A stretch of DNA of 64,000 nucleotides from DTU013 sp964490975 (GTDB taxonomy: Bacteria > Bacillota > Clostridia > Acetivibrionales > DTU013): contig CAZBEQ010000009.1 in NCBI GenBank assembly GCA_964490975.1, positions 1 to 64,000 on the forward strand, read 5' to 3'. Shown here in pieces: positions 27,477-35,613 of this stretch. Positions within the stretch are counted from its first letter, which is position 1; each line of letters opens with the position of its first letter. The position numbers were made by a program, and so were the translations under genes. The notes below the pieces were generated by a model. That model did no database searches and was not told the origin of the DNA. It was given only the letters and a program-made list of their open reading frames with translations.

Positions 27477-28139
27477 ATGATGAAGATTAAAACGTGTATT
27501 CTGTTTGACCTTGACGGAACACTGACAAGCCCGGCCGTGGGAATAACAAAATCAGTTAACTATGCGCTTGAGTTTTTTGGCATATACACAGAAGATCTGT
27601 GTGAACTTCATAAATTCATAGGTCCTCCGCTAAAAGAATCTTTTATGAAATATTATGGGTTTGACGAAGAACGGGCAAATCTTGCGGTTGATAAGTACAG
27701 GGAGTATTTCAGGGAGACCGGAATATATGAGAATGAGCTGATAGATGGAATAGATGTATTACTCAGGAAGCTTTCGGAGGACGGCAGGCAGCTGATTGTA
27801 GCGACCTCCAAGCCCAAGGTTTATGCAGATATCATACTGGAGCATTTCGGTCTGATGAAATACTTCAGCCAGGTTTGTGGAAGTGAGCTTGATGGTACAA
27901 GAGTCAAAAAGGATGAAGTGATAACTTATGCTCTTGAAAAAGCTGGTATAAGCGATCCAGAGGCAGCAGTCATGGTAGGTGACCGTGAACATGATGTCTT
28001 TGGTGCAAAGAAAGCAGGCATTGAATGCATAGGTGTATTGTTTGGCTACGGAAGCCGTGAAGAGCTACAGGTTGCAGGAGCGGAGTATGTGGCTGAGACT
28101 GTGGAGGAGCTCGGGATGGTTCTTATGGACCGCTGGTGA
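27477..28139 (+). CDS. HAD-superfamily phosphatase (phosphoglycolate phosphatase-like)
   Basis: 220 residues with the HAD motifs: FDLDGTLTSP (I, nucleophile Asp), VATSKP (II), KKDEV (III Lys) and MVGDREHDVFGAKKAG (IV). The helical cap (residues ~20-85) is that of the Gph/PpaX/beta-PGM group. The substrate could be phosphoglycolate, pyrophosphate or a sugar phosphate. Its last ~20 codons are duplicated in frame just after the stop, discussed separately. Confidence 0.88.
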   Translation: MMKIKTCILFDLDGTLTSPAVGITKSVNYALEFFGIYTEDLCELHKFIGPPLKESFMKYYGFDEERANLAVDKYREYFRETGIYENELIDGIDVLLRKLSEDGRQLIVATSKPKVYADIILEHFGLMKYFSQVCGSELDGTRVKKDEVITYALEKAGISDPEAAVMVGDREHDVFGAKKAGIECIGVLFGYGSREELQVAGAEYVAETVEELGMVLMDRW

Positions 28140-28207
28140 GATGCAGGCACGGCACATGTGGTCGGAACGGTGGAGGAACTGGGAAAGGTGTTGATGAGGT
28201 GTTGATG
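28074..28207 (+). repeat. In-frame duplication of the 3' end of the HAD gene
   Basis: Bases 28074-28139 and 28143-28207 are diverged tandem copies with a 69-bp (23-codon) offset. The first encodes VAETVEELGMVLMDRW and stop; the second, in the same frame after the stop, encodes HVVGTVEELGKVLMRC and stop. Confidence 0.7.
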
Positions 28208-28252
28208 AGCTGCTGATAAGGTGCTGATATTGAGATGGAGATGTGAATTAAG

Positions 28253-28591
28253 ATGAATATCCAGATTTTTGGCGCAAATAAGTGCTTTGATACAAAGAAG
28301 GCAGAGAGGTACTTTAAGGAACGAAAAATCAAGTACCAGTACGTTGACATACAAAAATTCGGACTGAGCAAGGGCGAGTTTGAATCTGTCAGGGCATCTG
28401 TCGGTCTAAAGGAATTGATCGACACAGGAGTAAAAGAGTATAAGACATTGAATATGCAAAACCTTGGCGTGGGTAATGTGGCAGCTGAAGTGCTTTTTAG
28501 TAATCCCCGGCTGTACAGGACTCCGGTAGTAAGAAATGGCCGGAAGGCCACAGTGGGATATTGTCCAGAGGTATGGGCGGATTGGGAATGA
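28253..28591 (+). CDS. ArsC/Spx-family thioredoxin-fold protein
   Basis: 112 residues of the arsenate-reductase family (IQIFGANKCFDTKKAERYFK, with a single N-terminal Cys near residue 11). RTPVVRNGRKATVGY corresponds to the conserved RxPxV/I segment of the fold. Spx has CxxC and interacts with RNA polymerase; this protein has only one Cys there, closer to the YffB/ArsC-like branch. Its reaction is uncertain. Confidence 0.82.
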   Translation: MNIQIFGANKCFDTKKAERYFKERKIKYQYVDIQKFGLSKGEFESVRASVGLKELIDTGVKEYKTLNMQNLGVGNVAAEVLFSNPRLYRTPVVRNGRKATVGYCPEVWADWE

Positions 28592-28728
28592 CGGAAGAGT
28601 GATGGATGAATGGTGTAAGAATGACTATGGAAGCTTCACTTGGCGTGTGGTATTTGCAGAATATTTGTAAGATGATGATAGTGTGAAATAACTTAAATAA
28701 TTGGACAATGATGATAGGAGGTATGTAT

Positions 28729-29946
28729 ATGAAAATTTATCATGTTGATGCTTTCTCCGACAAAATGTTCATGGGTAATCCGGCGGGAGTGTGTATCCTG
28801 AATGGACCGGCTGATGAACAGTGGATGCAGAATATCGCCATGGAAATAAACGTATCTGAGACTGCTTTCCTATATAAGGCAGGTGATGGATATAACCTGA
28901 GATGGTTTACTCCTGAAGTTGAGGTAGACCTCTGTGGACATGCCACACTCGCTAGCGCTCATATACTTTGGGAAACAGGCGCGCTGGAAGAAGACCATGA
29001 AGCTGTTTTCAACACAAAAAGCGGGAAACTGACAGCAAAAAAAGATGGCGATTACATAATACTAAACTTTCCTGTCGAGGCCGAGACACTTACCGAGGCA
29101 CCGAACGAGCTGATAAATGCGCTTGGCGACATACTCGTCAAATATACAGGCCGTAATCGTATGGACTATATCGTAGAGGTTGAAAACGAAGAAATCGTCA
29201 GAAAACTTCAGCCGGATCACAGAGCTTTGAAAAATATTGACACCCGGGGAGTTATCGTTACCAGTCGATCAGATGATCCTCAGTATGACTTTGTTTCAAG
29301 GTTTTTTGTACCCGGTGCAGGAATCGATGAGGATCCTGTTACGGGGTCGGCTCACTGCTGTCTGGGACCGTATTGGGCGGAACGGCTTGGTAAAACTACC
29401 ATGAATGCATACCAGGCATCTAAAAGAGGCGGAGTGCTTCAGGTGACGGTGAACGGGGACAGAGTGCACATTAGCGGCAGGGCGGTAACGGTCTTTTGCG
29501 CCGAACTCGGGTCTGAAAAAACAGGCATAGATACAGGCTTGAGGGAGATCCATCCTGATGATTATGCTCAAATGCTTGAGCTTTGGGATAATACACCCGG
29601 TATGGGGGTCAACGAAGCGGATTCAGAAAACAACATACGCAAGTTTCTTCTGAGGAACCCCGGCCTGAGTTTTTGCTACAAGGAAGGGAACAAGATAGTC
29701 GGCACTTCTCTGTGCGGGCATGACAACAGAAGGGGATACATCTATCATACGGCTGTGCTGCCAGAGTACAGGGGCAAGGGGATCGGAAAGATGCTTGTGG
29801 AAAAAAATCTTGAGCAGCTAAAGGCGACAGGTATAGAAAAATGTCATCTATTCGTTTTTGCAGATAACGAATTGGGCAATGACTTTTGGAGCTCGACAGG
29901 CTGGACAAGGCGTAATGATATATTCTTATATTCACGCAATACGTAA
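28729..29946 (+). CDS. PhzF-family isomerase fused to a GNAT acetyltransferase
   Basis: Residues 1-~262 are a complete PhzF fold: HVDAFSDKMFMGNPAGVC, catalytic Glu in NVSETAFL, GHATLASA, and GIDEDPVTGSAHC. Residues ~270-405 are a GNAT domain with the acetyl-CoA loop YRGKGIGKMLVEKNL. PhzF enzymes isomerise or epimerise small acids; GNATs acetylate amines. The joint substrate is unknown. I start at ATG 28729, seven bases after AGGAGG; earlier in-frame ATGs overlap that site. Three 15-bp repeats follow the stop. Confidence 0.85.
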   Translation: MKIYHVDAFSDKMFMGNPAGVCILNGPADEQWMQNIAMEINVSETAFLYKAGDGYNLRWFTPEVEVDLCGHATLASAHILWETGALEEDHEAVFNTKSGKLTAKKDGDYIILNFPVEAETLTEAPNELINALGDILVKYTGRNRMDYIVEVENEEIVRKLQPDHRALKNIDTRGVIVTSRSDDPQYDFVSRFFVPGAGIDEDPVTGSAHCCLGPYWAERLGKTTMNAYQASKRGGVLQVTVNGDRVHISGRAVTVFCAELGSEKTGIDTGLREIHPDDYAQMLELWDNTPGMGVNEADSENNIRKFLLRNPGLSFCYKEGNKIVGTSLCGHDNRRGYIYHTAVLPEYRGKGIGKMLVEKNLEQLKATGIEKCHLFVFADNELGNDFWSSTGWTRRNDIFLYSRNT

Positions 29947-29952
29947 TGAAAA

Positions 29953-29997
29953 TCTTCCAAACAAGCATCTTCCAAACAAATATTTGCCAAACATATT
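29953..29997. repeat. Three tandem 15-bp repeats
   Basis: TCTTCCAAACAAGCA, TCTTCCAAACAAATA and TTTGCCAAACATATT run head to tail between the PhzF-GNAT stop and the -35 box of the next operon. They could be slippage products or activator sites. Confidence 0.7.
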
Positions 29998-30058
29998 GAC
30001 TAAATATTTTTAATGACGTAAAATAACACTTGTTATATAACAAGTGTTATTTTACGTC
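29996..30058 (+). promoter_or_regulatory. Promoter overlapping a perfect 44-bp palindrome (TetR operator)
   Basis: TTGACT (29996-30001), 17 bp, TAAAAT (30019-30024) forms a sigma-A promoter. Bases 30015-30058 are an exact palindrome of 22-bp arms centred on TTAT/ATAA, with core arm AATAACACTTGTTAT. The -10 box lies inside it. The TetR gene starts 46 bp downstream, so autorepression is the natural reading. All 22 base pairs were checked. Confidence 0.85.
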
Positions 30059-30104
30059 CGGTTAATCAGATTAGGACTAAATGTCAGAAATTATGGAGGT
30101 GTAC

Positions 30105-30713
30105 ATGCCACCTAAGACAGTATTTACGAAAGAACAGATCATAGCTACGGCTTTTGAGATCTTCAAGGAGGAGGGGATCGAAAGCCTGTCCGTGCGTAAG
30201 CTGGCAGCACGGATGAACAGCTCCACTGCTCCGATTTATACTAGCTTTGAAAATGTTGACGATATAAAACAGCAGCTGCTGGAGCATGCATTGAATATAC
30301 TTACAGGCTATACGGAAAAGCAATATACCGGCGATGCCTTTCTCAACCTGGGCCTTGGACTTCTTGAATTTGCAAGGGATTACAAGACAATATACAGAAA
30401 GCTGTTTATGGAAGACGACAAGTATCAGTACATCCTGCAAAGCTTGAGCGAGCGGAATCTTATACAGATGAAGAAAGTGGAGTACTTAAAGTGCTTTAAT
30501 GATACAGATCTTGCCTCTATGCTGGATAAAATGAGCACCTATACATATGGCCTGGCAACAATGCTATGCGCGGGGATGCTTACAGACGAGAGCCATGAAT
30601 ACTTTCTTAAGGAACTGGGAGAGATGGGATGCTGCGTCATAGGAGCATATGCGAGCATGAGGGGATATGCGAAAGAGTTTGAAAGTGTTTTGAAGGAGGG
30701 ATGTATGCTATGA
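30105..30713 (+). CDS. TetR-family transcriptional regulator
   Basis: 202 residues. The N-terminal HTH is typical (TKEQIIATAFEIFKEEGIES, VRKLAARMNSSTAPIYTSF). The rest is a helical ligand domain with TetR_C-like features. ATG 30105 is preferred because GGAGG ends five bases before it; an in-frame ATG at 30081 lacks one. The stop overlaps the flavodoxin-fold gene start (ATGA), so it heads a three-gene operon with two flavoproteins and probably responds to a quinone- or drug-like compound. Confidence 0.9.
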   Translation: MPPKTVFTKEQIIATAFEIFKEEGIESLSVRKLAARMNSSTAPIYTSFENVDDIKQQLLEHALNILTGYTEKQYTGDAFLNLGLGLLEFARDYKTIYRKLFMEDDKYQYILQSLSERNLIQMKKVEYLKCFNDTDLASMLDKMSTYTYGLATMLCAGMLTDESHEYFLKELGEMGCCVIGAYASMRGYAKEFESVLKEGCML

Positions 30714-31276
30714 AAAAAGTTACTGTTCTCAATGGTATTACAAATGATAAATTTTCAGAATTTGAACAACAGCTCAAAGACTATGGGGAATGCAACAGAG
30801 ATGAGGTTAAGCTTGATTTATTCAACCTAAGGGACATGGATATCAAATACTGCACGGGCTGCTGGAACTGCTGGGTCAAGACTCCCGGGCTATGTATGCA
30901 CAAGGATCAGATGCCTGATGTATTAAGAAGCATTATTCATTCTGATCTTACAATTTTTCTTTCACCTGTAATAATGGGTTTTGTAAGCAAATACATCAAA
31001 AAGGTCAATGACAGGATGATACCGCTTGTTCACCCATACATAGGATTGGTTGATAATGAATGTCACCATTTCAAGAGATATGAGCATTACCCAAAGCTTG
31101 GTCTTGTACTGATGAGGGATACTGATAAGGATGCCGAAACGCTGCAAAATGCTGATGTTGAAATAATAGCCGGAATTTATAAGCGTATGGCGGTCAATAT
31201 GAGATCATCGCTGGAATTTAGTATTGTGTGCAACGGTAATGTGGAGGTGTTGAAAAATGAAATTAACAGTATTTAA
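30710..31276 (+). CDS. Flavodoxin-fold NAD(P)H-dependent oxidoreductase with Cys-rich motif
   Basis: 188 residues with a flavodoxin-like beginning (KKVTVLNGITNDKFSEFEQQ) and the motif YCTGCWNCWVKTPGLC, common in iron-sulfur-flavoprotein and FMN-reductase relatives. The usual phosphate-binding GSPRxxG loop is replaced by NGITND, so FMN binding may be altered. The start ATG 30710 overlaps the TetR stop. GAAGGAGGG lies upstream within tetR. It pairs with the next gene, whose loop is intact. Confidence 0.75.
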   Translation: MKKVTVLNGITNDKFSEFEQQLKDYGECNRDEVKLDLFNLRDMDIKYCTGCWNCWVKTPGLCMHKDQMPDVLRSIIHSDLTIFLSPVIMGFVSKYIKKVNDRMIPLVHPYIGLVDNECHHFKRYEHYPKLGLVLMRDTDKDAETLQNADVEIIAGIYKRMAVNMRSSLEFSIVCNGNVEVLKNEINSI

Positions 31277-31931
31277 TGGTTCCCCAAGAGGGAAAAACAG
31301 CAGTACGTCTGTTCTGGCTAAATGGATCGCTGAAGGTGCAGGCAGAGCAACAAAGATAGAATATGAGGAAGTGTATCTGGCAAAGACTCCGGAGCATGGA
31401 GCATATGCAAAAAAGTTCGCTGAGTCCGATATTTCCTTGATCACATTTCCACTATATACAGACTCAATGCCGGGGATAGTGGCTGCCTTTATAACAGAGC
31501 TTCAGCCCTTTGCGGGCAAAATGAAGGGTAGGAAGCTTGGCTTTGAGGTCCACTCAGGTTTCCCGGAGGCAGAACACAGCAGGCATGTCGAAAAATATTT
31601 GGTCCGCCTGGCAGAGATACTTGGAGCGGATTACATAGGCACAATAGTGATGGGAATGAGCGAATCTACCCGTATGGCGCCCGAAGCGCACCAGACGAAA
31701 AAGAGGGAAAGGTTCGCAAAGCTTGGTGAATCAATGATCAAAGAAGGAACCTTTGACAGTGTGACGTTAAAGGAGCTTGCGCGACCGGAAAAATTAGCAG
31801 GCTTTACACTGCTGCTATATAAATTTGCTGCGTCGACCGGTTTTCTCAGTATGTACTTCAAAAGTCTGCTCAGGAAGAATAATGCTCTTAAAGACAGCTT
31901 TGCCAGGCCATATGAGAATGAAGCCCTGTAG
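31257..31931 (+). CDS. Flavodoxin-fold FMN-dependent oxidoreductase
   Basis: 224 residues starting LTVFNGSPRGKNSSTSVLAK, the FMN phosphate loop of NADPH-dependent FMN reductases. TFPLYTDSMPGIV is the second typical block. It overlaps the previous gene by 20 bp and uses GGAGGTG inside it. The two may form a heteromer, since one retains and one lacks the canonical loop. It ends 6 bp from the stop of the opposing ABC permease, with no terminator between. Confidence 0.8.
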   Translation: MKLTVFNGSPRGKNSSTSVLAKWIAEGAGRATKIEYEEVYLAKTPEHGAYAKKFAESDISLITFPLYTDSMPGIVAAFITELQPFAGKMKGRKLGFEVHSGFPEAEHSRHVEKYLVRLAEILGADYIGTIVMGMSESTRMAPEAHQTKKRERFAKLGESMIKEGTFDSVTLKELARPEKLAGFTLLLYKFAASTGFLSMYFKSLLRKNNALKDSFARPYENEAL

Positions 31932-31937
31932 TGAGCA

Positions 31938-32666
31938 TCACTTGATTTTCTTTATGAATATGCGGTAAAGACCCATTATCCAGATAGTTGTGCTAACCAG
32001 ACCCAGGATGAAATCTGCTAAATATCGCACAAATTGCTCTGCCTTGGCCTGCAGCAGCATATCCATGAGCCAATAAGACGGCAGTAAGACTCCGACAGCT
32101 CTAAGGTATGAGTTTGCAAACCAAGCTAGCGGTATGCCGAAGATAATGATCCCAATAAGCTTTGAAACAGCCAGACCCTCGACTTTGTTGGAAGCAATTG
32201 ATACAAGCATCATACCCATCAGTATACCGCTGTATGATGACATTACAGCAGGGAGGACCATCAATCCGTATGACAGGCCGCCTAACGATGTAAACGGCAT
32301 TAATAGCAGTGAAGTAAGCAGAGAGTAGAAAAAGGGAAGAGAAAGCCGCATCACAAGGTATGCTTTTCCTCCCACCGGTGTGACTGAATAGTACTGACAT
32401 ATCCCGTCATCCCGTTCATCGAGCATTAAGAGCCCTGTCATTACACTGATCAGCATCGGGTTCAATGTGATAACCAATGCATCGACCATAAGATAATAAG
32501 GAATCAGCTGAAAATCCAGATATTTTGTCAGTAGTCCATTTATAACCGGAATGATTATTTTTAACACAATGCTTACCATAAATGGTGTAAAGCACAGTAA
32601 CAGCAGCATTTGATCCCGATATATCTGAGTAAGGCTTCCTTTAAGCAATCGTATTGTCTGTTTCAT
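31938..32666 (-). CDS. ABC-2 type transporter permease
   Basis: 242 residues with six hydrophobic segments (for example LLLLCFTPFMVSIVLKIIIPVI and GIIIFGIPLAWFANSYL, split here). It is the last gene of a tetR-ATPase-permease-permease operon and overlaps the preceding permease by 26 bp. The family exports drugs or lipids; the layout resembles fluoroquinolone-type exporters, but the cargo is unknown. Confidence 0.82.
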   Translation of the reverse strand: MKQTIRLLKGSLTQIYRDQMLLLLCFTPFMVSIVLKIIIPVINGLLTKYLDFQLIPYYLMVDALVITLNPMLISVMTGLLMLDERDDGICQYYSVTPVGGKAYLVMRLSLPFFYSLLTSLLLMPFTSLGGLSYGLMVLPAVMSSYSGILMGMMLVSIASNKVEGLAVSKLIGIIIFGIPLAWFANSYLRAVGVLLPSYWLMDMLLQAKAEQFVRYLADFILGLVSTTIWIMGLYRIFIKKIK

Positions 32667-33378
32667 ATCCTGTCCCTCCGATCTTTGACAAAAACCAGTT
32701 CATGCGTTTTATTGCCAGCAAAAATGCCGGTACCGACCATAATATCAGCATGATCAGCATCATTACCGGGCTCAAAGGCGTACCGTTTACCGGTGCCCCC
32801 CCTGTACACCACTGGAAAAGCCTTAGTATCAGCGAACCTGGCATGATTTCCAGCAGATATGATTTCACCCCAAAAAGCGATATGATCGGAGGAGCACCCA
32901 GGAGGATTTCTGCAGGTACTGTTATAAGCATGAACTGATTTACTGTCTTGGCCTTTACTCCTGCCGACAATCCCACAAACGTATATACTACTGAGCCAAA
33001 TAGAAGGGAAAGCATAAGAAGCGGCGGGTTTACCTTCGTGCCAAGACCGATAACAGCGATAACAATACCCGTCAGCACAGATATTATACCAAGTGAAACA
33101 GCTTTTGCAAGGACATATTCCCATACCCTGAGCGGTGATACAAACAATGCATCCAGTACTCTTTCACCCTTTTCGAGCAGCAATATGCCGCCAATAAAGA
33201 AGAACCCCAATGCCGCAGGGTCAATAAACAGGACAGCGACTGTAGCGGCGTTTTTCCATGCTTCAGGCAGGATACCCATCACTACTATGTAGAAGACTAC
33301 CATGATAAAATATATGAAATAGAAGCCATGCTTGAATTGATATTTAACATCATGAACTATTGCATTTATCAATCTCAT
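32641..33378 (-). CDS. ABC-2 type transporter permease
   Basis: 245 residues with about six membrane helices and the segment KGERVLDALFVSPLRVWEYV, typical of ABC-2 permeases. The start ATG 33378 overlaps the TGA of the ATPase gene (ATGA), which is tighter than an in-frame ATG at 33387. It probably forms a heterodimer with the next permease. Confidence 0.85.
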   Translation of the reverse strand: MRLINAIVHDVKYQFKHGFYFIYFIMVVFYIVVMGILPEAWKNAATVAVLFIDPAALGFFFIGGILLLEKGERVLDALFVSPLRVWEYVLAKAVSLGIISVLTGIVIAVIGLGTKVNPPLLMLSLLFGSVVYTFVGLSAGVKAKTVNQFMLITVPAEILLGAPPIISLFGVKSYLLEIMPGSLILRLFQWCTGGAPVNGTPLSPVMMLIMLILWSVPAFLLAIKRMNWFLSKIGGTGYETDNTIA

Positions 33379-34226
33379 GACAAACACCTGCCCGTCACTT
33401 CAATAAAAATGTCCTCAAGCGTCTGTTCATTAGAGTGGATCGATATTACCTGCCTGCTTTTGAGCCTTTTCATGAATTCCTCATTATCATACAATCCATC
33501 GAGCTGTGAGTTTGCTTTCGCTCTTTTACCGTTCTCATCATATTGATATGCAACTGTGTTTCCGCCCTTTTTCAGACGAAGATTGTTTGGAGTATCAATG
33601 ATCTTGATGCTGCCGTCTACAATAAATGCTACCCTGTCGCAGAGCTCTTCGGCGTCATGCATATTGTGCGTGGTCAGCAGGATGCTTTTGCCTTCCTGCT
33701 TTTGTTCAAGGATCATATCCTTCACTGTGCGTGCGTTGGCGGGGTCAAGGCCTGAAGTGGGCTCGTCAAGGAAGATAAGCTCAGGCTTGTGCTGTATTGC
33801 TCGGACAAAGCTTAGTCTCATTTTCATTCCCTTTGAAAAATCTGATACTCTTTTATGAGCATCGTTGCTCAGACCGACTCTCTCTAAAAGCTCCATAGCA
33901 CCATATCCTGAGCTGTTGTAGAGCTTTCCGAAAAACAGAAGGTTTTCGAGCGCGGAGAACTTGCTGTACAGATTGGGAAATTCAAAGTCAACACCAATAT
34001 GCTGATAAAAATCCCGCTTACTGTTTCTAACCTCAGTCCCCAATATCTTAACACTGCCCGAGTAATTTTTCAGGATACCTGTAAGAATTTTTTGGACTGT
34101 GCTTTTTCCTGCGCCTGATGGCCCCAAAAAGCCGAATATCTCACCTTTGTTTACATTGAAGTTCATGTCATTTATGAATTTTCCATGCTTTGAATAAGAA
34201 AAACCAAGCTCGCTTACGTTGATCAT
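33375..34226 (-). CDS. ABC transporter ATP-binding protein
   Basis: 283 residues. Walker A is GPSGAGKST, the signature reads DFSKGMKMRLSF in place of LSGGQ, Walker B is ELIFLDEPTSGLD, and the switch His is in LLTTHNMHDAEEL. A ~70-residue C-terminal domain follows. It powers the two permeases downstream and lies 20 bp after the tetR gene. Confidence 0.92.
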   Translation of the reverse strand: MINVSELGFSYSKHGKFINDMNFNVNKGEIFGFLGPSGAGKSTVQKILTGILKNYSGSVKILGTEVRNSKRDFYQHIGVDFEFPNLYSKFSALENLLFFGKLYNSSGYGAMELLERVGLSNDAHKRVSDFSKGMKMRLSFVRAIQHKPELIFLDEPTSGLDPANARTVKDMILEQKQEGKSILLTTHNMHDAEELCDRVAFIVDGSIKIIDTPNNLRLKKGGNTVAYQYDENGKRAKANSQLDGLYDNEEFMKRLKSRQVISIHSNEQTLEDIFIEVTGRCLS

Positions 34227-34246
34227 TATTTTGCCACCTCTTCTAA

Positions 34247-34864
34247 TTAGTCTGCTACAGAGGAATTTTCTCTGAACAATTTGTCCGTAACTGCCTGCAG
34301 CAGGTAGTCTAGTACATCATCAAAAACATCTTCTCCGATTTCACTTTTGTGCAAAAGAGTAAGAAAGATGGCCCTCATTGCGCCGGATATGATTTTCGGG
34401 TCACCCGGGGTTTTTATATTAAGGAACTTGAGCAGATTTGATGCAGCATTGTCATCATTACTCAAGTGGCTGCCGACACGCTCCGGAGGAAGCTTTCTGA
34501 CAAGGAGCTCAAGATCGCCTTTGTACATGTTCAGTATCCATGGCATTTTCTTTGCTTCTTCAAACAATAGTCGTATCACTGACATAAAGCTCTCCCTGGG
34601 GTTTCCTCCTGCTTCCTGGAGTTTATTGAACATTTCCGCTTTTACCCGCTGATCGATACGGTCAAATACATCCATGAATAAATGCTCTTTTGACGGATAG
34701 AAGAGGTAAAATGAGCCTTTTGATATGTTTGCCATTGAAACAAGCTGATCTACGCTGGTTTTTTTGAGACCGTATTTACCCCAGCATTCCTCGGCTGCAT
34801 CCATCAGTTTGCTTTTTATAGCTTCTTTTTCCCTTTCAGAAAAACCTTTCGCCATTTTCTTCAC
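34247..34864 (-). CDS. TetR-family transcriptional regulator of the ABC operon
   Basis: 205 residues with a TetR HTH (AAEECWGKYGLKKTSVDQLV, NISKGSFYLFYPSKEHLF). First gene of the operon. Its promoter overlaps a clear inverted repeat, so it most likely represses itself and the exporter until a ligand binds. Confidence 0.92.
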   Translation of the reverse strand: MKKMAKGFSEREKEAIKSKLMDAAEECWGKYGLKKTSVDQLVSMANISKGSFYLFYPSKEHLFMDVFDRIDQRVKAEMFNKLQEAGGNPRESFMSVIRLLFEEAKKMPWILNMYKGDLELLVRKLPPERVGSHLSNDDNAASNLLKFLNIKTPGDPKIISGAMRAIFLTLLHKSEIGEDVFDDVLDYLLQAVTDKLFRENSSVAD

Positions 34865-34881
34865 CTTCTCATAAAAAAAAC

Positions 34882-34939
34882 TATATGACTAAATGTATGG
34901 TAATAGTCATATATTATTCTACAATATGTCATTTGTCAA
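34882..34939 (-). promoter_or_regulatory. Promoter and operator of the tetR-ABC operon
   Basis: On the minus strand TTGACA (34934-34939), 17 bp and TAATAT (34911-34916) form a sigma-A promoter. Arms TATATGACTA (34882-34891) and TAGTCATATA (34904-34913) are exact complements with a 12-bp centre, and they overlap the -10 box. Confidence 0.8.
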
Positions 34940-35082
34940 TAGATAGTTAAAAATAGAAATTGCTTAATTGATTGTTCTGAAAGTCTGGTGTTGCTATAAT
35001 ATAGTTAAGTTCGGAAAAAAGTACGGCACAGACGGAGTTGGATATACCATGACCAAATACTTGAAAGGAAGCATAAGCTCTG

Positions 35083-35523
35083 ATGCGGATATTGGTTGAT
35101 GCGGATGCATGCCCGGTAAAGGATATTATCATAAAGTGTGCAAAACAGTATAAAATACCTGTGACAATGCTGATCGATACAAGCCATGAGCTCAACGACG
35201 GGTACAGTACGGTCGTGGTTGTAGATAAGGCAAGGGATAGCGTTGATATAGCACTGATCAATATTGCAAAGGAAGGCGATATTGTTGTGACACAGGATTA
35301 TGGTGTTGCAGCAATGGCGCTTGGTAAAAAGTCAAAGGCGATCAACCAGAATGGATTGATATATAGTAATGATAATATTGACCGACTACTGTTTGAAAGG
35401 CATCTGGGGCAGAAGGTACGCAGGGCAGGGGGCAGGACCGCAAATGCGGGGAAGCGAACAAGAACTGATGACGAGAGCTTTGAAAGAGTATTCAGGGCAA
35501 TGATAAATGAAGCTTTAGGATGA
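35083..35523 (+). CDS. yaiI: YaiI/YqxD family protein (DUF188)
   Basis: 146 residues matching the family throughout: RILVDADACPVKDIII at the N-terminus, IVVTQDYGVAAMAL and GLIYSNDNID in the middle, and the basic tail KRTRTDDESFERVF. The conserved acidic residues suggest a PIN-like nuclease fold, but no activity is established. AAGGAAG precedes ATG. A strong hairpin follows. Confidence 0.93.
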   Translation: MRILVDADACPVKDIIIKCAKQYKIPVTMLIDTSHELNDGYSTVVVVDKARDSVDIALINIAKEGDIVVTQDYGVAAMALGKKSKAINQNGLIYSNDNIDRLLFERHLGQKVRRAGGRTANAGKRTRTDDESFERVFRAMINEALG

Positions 35524-35533
35524 TCAGTTTTGT

Positions 35534-35560
35534 GGGACGAGGGATCTGTATCCCTGTCCC
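35534..35560 (+). terminator. Hairpin after the yaiI gene
   Basis: GGGAC and AGGGAT pair with ATCCCT and GTCCC around a short loop. No long T run follows, so it may act as a weak terminator. Confidence 0.55.
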
Positions 35561-35613
35561 AATGAGCTTTAGGTTGATAATTGTGAGTTACTAAAAGGGG
35601 AGAGCGATTACTA

